Below are positions 34,370-41,023 of a stretch of 41,023 nucleotides of DNA, piece by piece. The translations under genes and the position numbers were made by a program. Position 1 is the first letter of the stretch; every line of letters begins with the position of its first letter. The stretch is from the NCBI GenBank assembly GCA_903919075.1, contig CAIXGR010000054.1:1-41023 (forward strand), written 5' to 3'. This stretch comes from an uncultured Bacteroidota bacterium (GTDB lineage Bacteria > Bacteroidota > Bacteroidia > Chitinophagales > LD1). A model generated the notes under the pieces. It saw only the letters and a list, made by a program, of their open reading frames with translations, was not told the DNA's origin and ran no database searches.

Positions 34370-35302
34370 ATGGAGAGAAGTAAGGAAATTATTAAAGATG
34401 AAGAAGGTTTCAAGCTTCCGCGAATAATTAACTCAGCGGTACTTTTTACTATTGCTTTTATGCTTAGCAATTTGTACATGCAAATTTTTATTGCCTTTTT
34501 CTCTAAAATTTTCGGCTATGGCGTGGTTTTTACATATAATAAAGTAACTTCTTTGCCAGTACCAACCCCCACAGATATTGTTCATTGGAACTTTTCCAGC
34601 ATTATAGTAATCTACTTTATTGCTCCTTCGTTTTGTTTTGCAACTGGTTTTATGTTATTGTTGCTTGCACTGCGCAAAGAAGAAATTAATAACAGGTTTC
34701 GGCTTTTTATTTTTTGGTTAATAGTTTGTTTGCCAAACATATTTTTGGCACAAATACTATTCGGCCCGTTTGGCTTGCAGGGAGATTCAAAAGATTTTTA
34801 TTTAACCTTTGCCATTGTTGGTACATGGCTGAATATGTCTTTTATGGTAATGATTATTTTCGCTTTACTAGCTATAATAACAACAATTATATGGGGTGTT
34901 GTAATGGGGCAGGAGTTAACTATGTTTTCATCTTCTTCACGCTTTTCAGCAACGATTAAAAGCAGGGTATTACTTGCTGTTCAACTATATTTAATTCCAT
35001 TAGTGTTGGGTTCTGTTCCTATAATTTTTCTTAGCAGGCTGTCCAGTATTCAGCCAACGGTGATTATTCTTTTAAACCTGGTTGCGCTTGGAGTGGGTAT
35101 TTTGTTGAGGAGTTCAACTCATAAAGCCTCGGTTAACCTGCGTAAGCAGGGAGTATATTTGGGCGCTATTGAAATGAATACCCGTGGTGGGAGCGGCAGT
35201 GGTAGCAGGCGAGGCAGAGACCGTTCTCTGAGCAACGTTCCGGTGCCATTGTTAATTATAGCGGGTATTATTTGGGGTATTATTTTTATTTTTCTAAGGT
35301 AA
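34370..35302 (+). CDS. Polytopic membrane protein of unknown function
   Basis: I start at ATG 34370 (MERSKEIIKDEEGFKLPR), giving 310 residues; a TTG at 34319 would add 17 residues. About seven membrane segments are visible, including a long hydrophobic stretch around 165-200 that may cross twice. A basic, Gly/Ser/Arg-rich linker (RGGSGSGSRRGRDRS, about 273-287) precedes the final helix PLLIIAGIIWGIIFIFL. No transporter or enzyme motif is recognised. It follows the trypsin-fold gene by 62 bases, so the three genes from 31711 may form one transcript. It converges with dnaG. Confidence 0.8.
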   Translation: MERSKEIIKDEEGFKLPRIINSAVLFTIAFMLSNLYMQIFIAFFSKIFGYGVVFTYNKVTSLPVPTPTDIVHWNFSSIIVIYFIAPSFCFATGFMLLLLALRKEEINNRFRLFIFWLIVCLPNIFLAQILFGPFGLQGDSKDFYLTFAIVGTWLNMSFMVMIIFALLAIITTIIWGVVMGQELTMFSSSSRFSATIKSRVLLAVQLYLIPLVLGSVPIIFLSRLSSIQPTVIILLNLVALGVGILLRSSTHKASVNLRKQGVYLGAIEMNTRGGSGSGSRRGRDRSLSNVPVPLLIIAGIIWGIIFIFLR

Positions 35303-35333
35303 CCACATTGGTAGTTGAAATAGAGTCAAGATT

Positions 35334-37277
35334 TTAGGTAGTTGGCCTGTAAAGCACATTACCAACAGTGAGCGCAAATTCTTTTTTCTGGTTCATTAAA
35401 AGTTTATGAAGTTTCATGAGTCGCACTAATTCCGCTTCGTTGGTGGTTTCTTTAAGTTTGTGTTCAACCTTTTTTAATTCAGCAATGATTTTGAAATGCT
35501 TAAAACGTATAACCGTAGATTGAATGTCTTTAACAAAGATGTCTTTCTTTTCAGGAACAACAATTTTGTATTTATTCCACCAATTATCGCTAAGCGAATA
35601 GGGCTGAGACAAAAGTTCGATAGCCACCGATGTTATTTGTTCGTCGCTGTGGGTGGTGAAAAATTTTTCGGGATGGATGTTACCATCGGCAAACTCGCGT
35701 TTAATGGTGTCGTAAACAAATTTGTATTTAGGTGTTTCAATTTCTAAGCCCTCTAACTCATCCAGAACATATTGAACAACAGTCATTGTATCATCTGGTG
35801 TTTTCCATGAGCCGAATTCAATTAGTATTCTTATAATGTCATGTTCAATAATGTGAAGGTGTGCAGGGGCCTCATTAAATTGTTCTTTATGAAAAGCCTT
35901 TGGTAACTCATCGGCTTTTATTTGTTCGCGCTCCTGTCGTTTATCTGCTTCGTTATTTTGTTCTGAGTTTTTTTTGCGCCTTATTTTGTTTACTTCGGTA
36001 ATAAGTACTTGTTCATCCAGGTCGAACAATTGGCTGCACTCTTTTATGTAAACTGAGCGCTGAATAGTATCAGGTATTTTGGCGATAGAATTTACAATGT
36101 CGCGTATAAGTTCGGCCTTTTTAATGGGGTCTTTCTTAGCTTCCTCGGCGAAAATTGAGGTTTTAAAAAGAATGAGGTCTTTACGATTTTCTTTAATATA
36201 TTTATTAAAAGCTTCTTCGCCCGATTTGCGAACAAATGAATCGGGGTCTTCGGTTGGTGGAAGAGTAACTACGCGCACATTCATGCCTTCTTCCAATATC
36301 AGGTCGGTTCCGCGAAGTGCGGCTTTCATACCGGCAGCATCGCCATCATACAGCATGGTAATGTTGGGGGTCATTCTTTTTATAAGTCTAATCTGATCTT
36401 GAGTAAGTGCAGTGCCGGATGACGCTACTGCATTTTCGATACCTGACTGGTGGAGCGAAATAACATCGGTATATCCTTCAACCAGTAAGCATTCGTCTTT
36501 TTTTCTAATCTCGTTTTTTGCAAAATAGGCACCGTATAAAATTTTACTTTTGAGATAAACTTCGCTTTCGGGGGTGTTTATGTATTTAGGTGCCTTTTCG
36601 TCCTTCACCATTATTCTTCCACCAAAGCCTGCCACCTTACCGGTGATGTTGTGAATGGGAAACATAACCCTGGTGCGGAAAAAATCGTAAGTGCTATTTT
36701 CTTTAGGCGAGGTAAGGCCTGCCTTTTTTAAAATATCTAATTGGAAGTTTTCTTTAAGTGCAGCTTTAGTTAGTGCATCGGGTGCATCGGGTGCAAAGCC
36801 GAGCTGAAATTTTTCGATGGTGTGATTTAAAAAGCCACGCTCTTTAAAATAAGCCAGCCCTATTTTTCCGGAGTCGCTATTAAACATGTGCTCGGTAAAA
36901 AACTTTTGGGCAAATGCATTAGCTATATAAATACTTTCGGTAAGATTCTGCTTTTCTATTTGCTCGCGTTGTTCGCTTGCCTCAACGGTTTCTTCAATTT
37001 CAATATTGTATTTTTTTGCTAGGAAACGCAGGGCATCAGGATACGACAGTTGCTGATAATCCATTAAAAACTGCAGCGGCCCACCGGCTTTACCGCAACC
37101 AAAGCATTTATAAATATTACGTGCAGGGTTTACGTTAAACGAAGGTGTTTTTTCGTTATGAAAAGGGCAAAGGCCTAAAAGGTTTGCTCCACGTTTTTTT
37201 AAAGTAACAAACTCGCCCACCACGTCTTCAACGCGGGCTTCATCGTTTATTTTTTGTATGGTAAGCTTGGATATCAT
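35334..37277 (-). CDS. dnaG: DNA primase
   Basis: This 647-residue primase synthesises RNA primers at the replication fork. It has an N-terminal CHC2 zinc ribbon with C37, H40, C58 and C61 (LCPFHNEKTPSF...KCFGCGKAGG), the RNA-polymerase core, and a Toprim domain with EGYTDV (267-272) and DGDAAG (311-316) for metal binding. The charged linker near 430-460 and the C-terminal helicase-binding domain follow. It is alone here, not in the classical rpsU-dnaG-rpoD arrangement. Confidence 0.96.
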   Translation of the reverse strand: MISKLTIQKINDEARVEDVVGEFVTLKKRGANLLGLCPFHNEKTPSFNVNPARNIYKCFGCGKAGGPLQFLMDYQQLSYPDALRFLAKKYNIEIEETVEASEQREQIEKQNLTESIYIANAFAQKFFTEHMFNSDSGKIGLAYFKERGFLNHTIEKFQLGFAPDAPDALTKAALKENFQLDILKKAGLTSPKENSTYDFFRTRVMFPIHNITGKVAGFGGRIMVKDEKAPKYINTPESEVYLKSKILYGAYFAKNEIRKKDECLLVEGYTDVISLHQSGIENAVASSGTALTQDQIRLIKRMTPNITMLYDGDAAGMKAALRGTDLILEEGMNVRVVTLPPTEDPDSFVRKSGEEAFNKYIKENRKDLILFKTSIFAEEAKKDPIKKAELIRDIVNSIAKIPDTIQRSVYIKECSQLFDLDEQVLITEVNKIRRKKNSEQNNEADKRQEREQIKADELPKAFHKEQFNEAPAHLHIIEHDIIRILIEFGSWKTPDDTMTVVQYVLDELEGLEIETPKYKFVYDTIKREFADGNIHPEKFFTTHSDEQITSVAIELLSQPYSLSDNWWNKYKIVVPEKKDIFVKDIQSTVIRFKHFKIIAELKKVEHKLKETTNEAELVRLMKLHKLLMNQKKEFALTVGNVLYRPTT

Positions 37278-37380
37278 AACGGGAGAAGTTGCAATTTACG
37301 TTTTTTTGGGGAGTAGTTCAAGGTTGTTAAGCAAAATAAAATTAACGAAAAGATAAATTTTATATCAAATAAATAAGTGT

Positions 37381-37388
37381 TATTTTTG
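37381..37388 (+). promoter_or_regulatory. Orphan -7 box in the dnaG-nnr gap
   Basis: TATTTTTG matches TAnnTTTG exactly on the plus strand, but no plus-strand gene follows: the next gene (37576-39081) is on the minus strand. Transcription would run through the repeat and inverted repeat at 37461-37533. It could be chance in AT-rich DNA or a small-RNA promoter. Confidence 0.3.
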
Positions 37389-37460
37389 TAGAATAAATTT
37401 AATTGGTAAGCTAAAGCGGAATTTAACCCAAATAAGAAAATCAGTATAAGTTAGGTTATC

Positions 37461-37533
37461 ATGGGGTTACACTTTTATTATGTAATGTATTGATTATCAG
37501 CTATATTGTTTTTGGGTGTAACCTGTAACCCAT
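37461..37533 (+). repeat. Intergenic element, copy B, with inverted repeat
   Basis: The 298-base gap 37278-37575 contains ATGGGGTTACA (37461-37471) and near-inverted copies TGTAACC (37517-37523) and TGTAACCCAT (37524-37533). Between them lies a 23-base segment (37478-37500, ending TATTGATTATCAG) shared with 8378-8400 with one mismatch. No open frame is present. The rest of the gap is AT-rich. Confidence 0.5.
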
Positions 37534-37575
37534 TGGAGAAGGGGTTTGCAAAATATAATGCGCGATTTTTATACA

Positions 37576-39081
37576 TTATTCAAACGCTTTAAAAGCACCA
37601 GGCAAATAATGAATAATATCTCGTGCGGTGATACCCGTTTGGCCCAATGATGCTGCTGCGTTATCGCCAGCCATGCCTTGAACATATACACCAATTAAAG
37701 CGGCTGCATCACCGGTGTATCCTTGTGCAAGCAAAGAGGTAATAACCCCTGTTAGCACATCTCCGCTGCCGCCCTTTGCCATGCCGGGGTTACCGGTAGT
37801 GTTAAAATAAACCTTACCATCGGCAGTGGAAATAGAAGTGTAGGCGCCTTTTAATACAACCACACATTTTTGCTGTTTTGAAAGCTCTATCTGTTTTTGC
37901 AGCCTTTGCATATCATCCTTCCACTCACCCATCAAACGCTTAAACTCACCGGGGTGCGGTGTAATAATCATTCGCTGTGTAAGTAAGCTTTTTAAAGGCC
38001 GGTACTTGGCAAGAATATTAAGTGCATCTGCATCCATTACAAGTGGAATAGGTAATTGTGTTCTGCGCAAAAGCCGTTCAATCAGTTCACCGGTTGCAGT
38101 ACCGGTGCCAATGCCAGGCCCAATACCAATGGCCGAAAACTGAGTATAATCGGGTGACTCAGCAATAAACATTTCGTTAGAATCAACTAAAACCATGGCC
38201 TCCGGGTTGGTAATTTGCATGAATTCATAACCGCATTTGGGTACCTGTGCTGTAATGAGGCCCGCCCCACTTCTTAAAGCTGCGCCTACTGATAATATTG
38301 CGGAGCCCATTTTGCCGTAGCCGCCTGCGCATATTAAAGCATGACCGTAGGTACCTTTATGTCCAAACTTCTTTCGCTTTTTAGACAGGCTTTTTATCAA
38401 TGTATCTTCCACATACTCGTAAGGACTTGCAATCTGGGCCTCAAATTGTTTCGATAAGCCAATATCAAGCACTTTAAATTCGGGCACAAATTTTTCGTTT
38501 TGTGGAAAAAGAAAAGTAAGCTTTGGTGAGTGAAAAGTAAATGTGATGGTAGATTGAACTACCGTATCTGAATCAGCATTTGCCTTGTCGCAATACATAC
38601 CTGAGGGCACATCAACTGAATAAATTGTTGCCCCCGATTTATTAATAGACCTGATAACCGCTGCTGCAACACCTTCAGTAGCCTTGGTTAAGCCATTACC
38701 AAAAATGGCATCAACGCATATTTCTTGGCTTTTTAATTCAGGAACCACTTTTACATTATCTATGTATTCAAGCTGCGTTAACTCGCGCAAACGCTTTTCG
38801 TTGGTTTCAAAATCGGTGCTTCCTTTTAGTGAGTGTTTTACGATGTATACTTTTACTTTATATCCATTTTGCAAAAGCATTCGCGCAATAGCAAGGCCAT
38901 CGCCGCCGTTGTTTCCCATGCCGCAAAACACAACAACTTGTTGTTCCTTTTTAATAAAGCCGGAAACCGCTTCGGTATATTTTGAAGCGGCGCGTTCCAT
39001 CAAATCAATAGAAGATATTGGTTCGTTGGCAATGGTATGTTTATCTAATGCCCGTAATTGTTCAGCAGTCAAAATTTTCAT
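37576..39081 (-). CDS. nnr: Bifunctional NAD(P)HX epimerase / ADP-dependent NAD(P)HX dehydratase
   Basis: This 501-residue metabolite-repair enzyme fuses an N-terminal YjeF epimerase domain with GMGNNGGDG (54-62) to a C-terminal ribokinase-like dehydratase. The second domain has HPGEFKRLMG and GGSGDVLTGV with catalytic D441. It restores hydrated NADH or NADPH using ADP in the cytoplasm. The length and domain order match the fused bacterial form (YjeF/Nnr). The neighbour bshC lies 72 bases upstream on the same strand. Confidence 0.95.
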   Translation of the reverse strand: MKILTAEQLRALDKHTIANEPISSIDLMERAASKYTEAVSGFIKKEQQVVVFCGMGNNGGDGLAIARMLLQNGYKVKVYIVKHSLKGSTDFETNEKRLRELTQLEYIDNVKVVPELKSQEICVDAIFGNGLTKATEGVAAAVIRSINKSGATIYSVDVPSGMYCDKANADSDTVVQSTITFTFHSPKLTFLFPQNEKFVPEFKVLDIGLSKQFEAQIASPYEYVEDTLIKSLSKKRKKFGHKGTYGHALICAGGYGKMGSAILSVGAALRSGAGLITAQVPKCGYEFMQITNPEAMVLVDSNEMFIAESPDYTQFSAIGIGPGIGTGTATGELIERLLRRTQLPIPLVMDADALNILAKYRPLKSLLTQRMIITPHPGEFKRLMGEWKDDMQRLQKQIELSKQQKCVVVLKGAYTSISTADGKVYFNTTGNPGMAKGGSGDVLTGVITSLLAQGYTGDAAALIGVYVQGMAGDNAAASLGQTGITARDIIHYLPGAFKAFE

Positions 39082-39153
39082 GGTGGGAAATTACAAAAAG
39101 TAGAATTATGCCAGTGCTGAAATTTATAAATCTTCAAACAGCAAAACGCGTGG

Positions 39154-40734
39154 TTATTCGCTTAAAAAAGTAATAAAACTCTTCTTAAACGGATTGGCAA
39201 ATCCAATTACTTCCTTAATAAACGAATCTGAGTAAAACGGAATAAAACTTTCCTTCCGTTCCTGTGGCGTATTTTCTGGGAATAATGCTGTATGAATACT
39301 TCTAATCTGGCTTACTTGTGTTTCCTGTTTTCTCTTTTCGGCCTTCAATATTTTGGCCTCAATGTTTTCTAAAGCTGCTATAACTTTTTTCTTTTCTGCA
39401 GCAATGTTTTGCTTTAAAGTTATATCAACCGCCATAGCTTTATCTGAAAGGGCATCAAAAATTTTCTCCACTTCCTTTTTCTCTCCATTTAAATAAACCT
39501 CCGGCGAAACATTATCTTTTACATACCGGTTAATCAATTGCTCCACATCACCTGTAAAATCACTAACAGCCAAATTCAGTTTCTCTAATTTTTTTTGAAT
39601 GTTAGGGTTAATAATTGCTGCCGAGGTTCTTAATACCTGCATGGGGTAATTCACTTTATAATGCTCAAATATTGGTTTTAGTTCCAGCCAATAACTCAGT
39701 TCGCCTGCACCGCCAATAAATGCAAGATTAGGTAGTATCGTCTCCTGATACAAAGGACGTAAAATTACATTGGGGCTAAAGTTTTCAGGATGTGCTTTAA
39801 TCTCAGCTACAATTTCATCTCGAGTAAATGAAAGTGATTTATTGATTACTTCGTATTTACCCGTTTCGCTATTCTTTACTATGCGCTCTCTAAAGCCATA
39901 GCCCAAATAAAACATATTAATGTCGCGTGGCTTTGCCTGTACTTTATAGTTGACTTCTAGAAATTCAATATTAGATTTTAAAAGGTTTGATGCTGTACTG
40001 TTCAATATTTCATCTTCTATTACACCAGCAAAGTTTCTCTTTAAAGCAGCGCTGTCCTGGTCTAATACTACTAATCCGTGCTCTTTAAAAATGTCGTTGG
40101 TAAAATACTGTGTAAGCTTTCCGAACGTAGAGTGTTTCTCAAGTCCTTCCTGCAGAATTGAGATAATCTTTTCGTTCCCGGTTAATGTTTTTAACTCTTC
40201 AATTACAGGCTGTAGTAATTTGGTGTTCAGTCTTCCTACGGCTCCGCTTCCGGCATTCGCCCACTCAATTTTTTTACCGTTGATATAAACGTGGTTCAAC
40301 TCCTCAATATCATGGTCTTCGCTGCCCATCCAAAACACGGGCACAAAATTATATTTCGGAAAAGCTTTTTTTAATTCACCGGCTACGTGAATGGCTGATG
40401 ATATTTTATAGATATTATATAAAGGCCCTAAAAGCAAACAAGGCTGGTGCGATGCTGTTATGGTAAAGGTATTTTCCAACAACAGCAATTCAATGTTTTG
40501 GGAAACAGAATCAGTAGTAGGTATCAAAGCATACTGCTTTTGTAATACATCAACCAATAATTTTCGGTCGGTGTTATCTTTTTGTTTATCGCTTATTACC
40601 TGGGCAAATGATGAAAACGAAAAAGGATATTTATGAAGATTAAAAAGGTTTCCCTTTCCACTGATATAATCATTTACCAATGCAGGAAGCAATTCCGTTT
40701 TAATTATATCAGTTTCATTGAACAAGCTAATCAT
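39154..40734 (-). CDS. bshC: Bacillithiol biosynthesis cysteine-adding enzyme
   Basis: This 526-residue protein matches the BshC family: TASHQPCLLLGPLYNIYKISSAI in the Rossmann core, PVFWMGSEDHDIEELNH, GGAGELSYWLELKPIF, and a C-terminal helical coiled coil (about 430-490, rich in Lys and Glu). BshC joins cysteine to glucosaminyl-malate, the last step of bacillithiol, a low-molecular-weight thiol found in Firmicutes and many Bacteroidota. BshA and BshB are not in the window. Confidence 0.93.
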   Translation of the reverse strand: MISLFNETDIIKTELLPALVNDYISGKGNLFNLHKYPFSFSSFAQVISDKQKDNTDRKLLVDVLQKQYALIPTTDSVSQNIELLLLENTFTITASHQPCLLLGPLYNIYKISSAIHVAGELKKAFPKYNFVPVFWMGSEDHDIEELNHVYINGKKIEWANAGSGAVGRLNTKLLQPVIEELKTLTGNEKIISILQEGLEKHSTFGKLTQYFTNDIFKEHGLVVLDQDSAALKRNFAGVIEDEILNSTASNLLKSNIEFLEVNYKVQAKPRDINMFYLGYGFRERIVKNSETGKYEVINKSLSFTRDEIVAEIKAHPENFSPNVILRPLYQETILPNLAFIGGAGELSYWLELKPIFEHYKVNYPMQVLRTSAAIINPNIQKKLEKLNLAVSDFTGDVEQLINRYVKDNVSPEVYLNGEKKEVEKIFDALSDKAMAVDITLKQNIAAEKKKVIAALENIEAKILKAEKRKQETQVSQIRSIHTALFPENTPQERKESFIPFYSDSFIKEVIGFANPFKKSFITFLSE

Positions 40735-40774
40735 TGCCCAAACCTACATGAATTTATAAACATGGAAAAATAAA

Positions 40775-40802
40775 CACCCCTAAATCCCCTAAAGGGGGCT
40801 TA
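40775..40802. repeat. CCCCTAAAGGGG hairpin repeat, copy 2
   Basis: CACCCCTAAAT is followed by the stem CCCCT (40786-40790), loop AA, AGGGG (40793-40797). It is the same type as the element at 28258 and sits between the bshC start and prfC. The string is familiar from intergenic regions of many Bacteroidota genomes. Confidence 0.65.
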
Positions 40803-40852
40803 ATACAATGCTTTTGGAGAACGATTCAATGCTTTATTGTAGGCTATTTTCT

Positions 40853-40860
40853 TATTTTCG
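40853..40860 (+). promoter_or_regulatory. Possible -7 box upstream of prfC
   Basis: TATTTTCG at 40853-40860 has one mismatch to TAnnTTTG and lies 75 bases before the prfC ATG. The 29-bp tandem duplication falls in the predicted 5' leader. Confidence 0.3.
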
Positions 40861-40870
40861 CAGGCTAAAA

Positions 40871-40928
40871 ATGTATGGCGCTAGTTTATGCGCTTACCAA
40901 TGTATGGCGCTAGTTTATGCGCTTACCA
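40871..40928 (+). repeat. Perfect 29-bp tandem duplication in the prfC leader
   Basis: Two exact adjacent copies, 40871-40899 and 40900-40928, begin ATGTATGGCGCTAG and end GCGCTTACCA. Each copy has a GCGC pair able to form a small hairpin, and the second ends 7 bases before the prfC start codon. It is probably a recent slippage duplication. Confidence 0.9.
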
Positions 40929-40935
40929 AGCAAAT

Positions 40936-41023
40936 ATGGCTCTTACAGACGAAATTAATAAACGCAGAACTTTTGGCATTATCAGCCACCCCGATGCCGG
41001 CAAAACAACGCTTACCGAAAAGC
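40936..41023 (+). CDS. prfC: Peptide chain release factor 3, N-terminal fragment (cut by window end)
   Basis: From the ATG at 40936, 29 codons are visible: [29 protein letters not shown]. The RRTF(A/G)[15 protein letters not shown] start with its P-loop (HPDAGKTT) is the hallmark of RF3, the translational GTPase that recycles RF1 and RF2. The rest of the gene lies beyond the window. Confidence 0.9.
   Translation, partial: MALTDEINKRRTFGIISHPDAGKTTLTEK

Overview
The window is a chromosomal stretch of an AT-rich member of the Bacteroidota (Bacteroidetes). The signs are a PorT-like type IX secretion protein beside a menaquinone methyltransferase, a BshC bacillithiol enzyme, a zinc-ligand-free (type B) ribosomal protein L31, Bacteroidota-type -7 boxes (TAnnTTTG), weak or absent Shine-Dalgarno sequences, and short hairpin repeats of the CCCCTAAA...CCCCTAAAGGGG kind that litter genomes of this phylum. 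No rRNA, tRNA, CRISPR array, prophage or transposase is recognisable. The gene content looks like core chromosome with a few lineage-specific islands.

Layout. 1-1.9 kb: two tandem paralogues for coiled-coil proteins, each with its own strong terminator; the first is cut by the window edge. 2-5.3 kb: a small helical protein with an ABC1/UbiB atypical kinase, a YbgC-type thioesterase, a TerB-like protein and a 53-residue small protein. 5.3-8.3 kb: a TPR protein, a GNAT acetyltransferase, a VOC protein, a four-helix membrane protein and a secreted protein of unknown role. 8.3-12.7 kb: HMG-CoA synthase (mevalonate pathway), a small membrane protein, Kdo transferase (lipid A core) and an outer-membrane-like protein. 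12.7-20.1 kb: a tight co-directional seven-gene block making nucleotide sugars for surface polysaccharide. It holds a sugar aminotransferase, UDP-glucose 6-dehydrogenase, UDP-glucuronate decarboxylase, a left-handed beta-helix N-acetyltransferase, a UDP-N-acetylhexosamine 6-dehydrogenase, dTDP-glucose 4,6-dehydratase and a UDP-GlcNAc 4-epimerase/dehydratase-like enzyme. 20.2-28.7 kb, minus strand: a giant (~1670 aa) exported protein of unknown function behind prmA and tpiA, then a GlmU-like protein, L31 and the EngB GTPase. 29.5-35.3 kb, plus strand: ubiE, porT, a phosphopantetheinyl transferase, then three lineage-specific genes: a PKD-like plus ALK-type glycine-rich secreted protein, a trypsin-fold protein with Thr in place of the catalytic Ser, and a polytopic membrane protein. 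35.3-41 kb: dnaG, the NAD(P)HX repair enzyme and bshC on the minus strand, then the start of prfC (release factor 3) on the plus strand, preceded by a perfect 29-bp tandem duplication.

How the genes work together. Envelope biogenesis is the strongest theme: Kdo transfer, nucleotide-sugar supply, PorT and several exported proteins. The nucleotide-sugar block holds three of the four enzymes that take UDP-GlcNAc to a 2,3-diacetamido uronic acid (WbpA-, WbpE- and WbpD-like), but the 3-dehydrogenase (WbpB) is not in the window. The best candidates for undescribed biology are the giant exported protein encoded with tpiA-prmA, the glycine-rich/pseudoprotease/membrane trio, and a dispersed intergenic element found at 8.3 kb and 37.5 kb. 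All functional calls come from reading motifs by eye; no database search was run.
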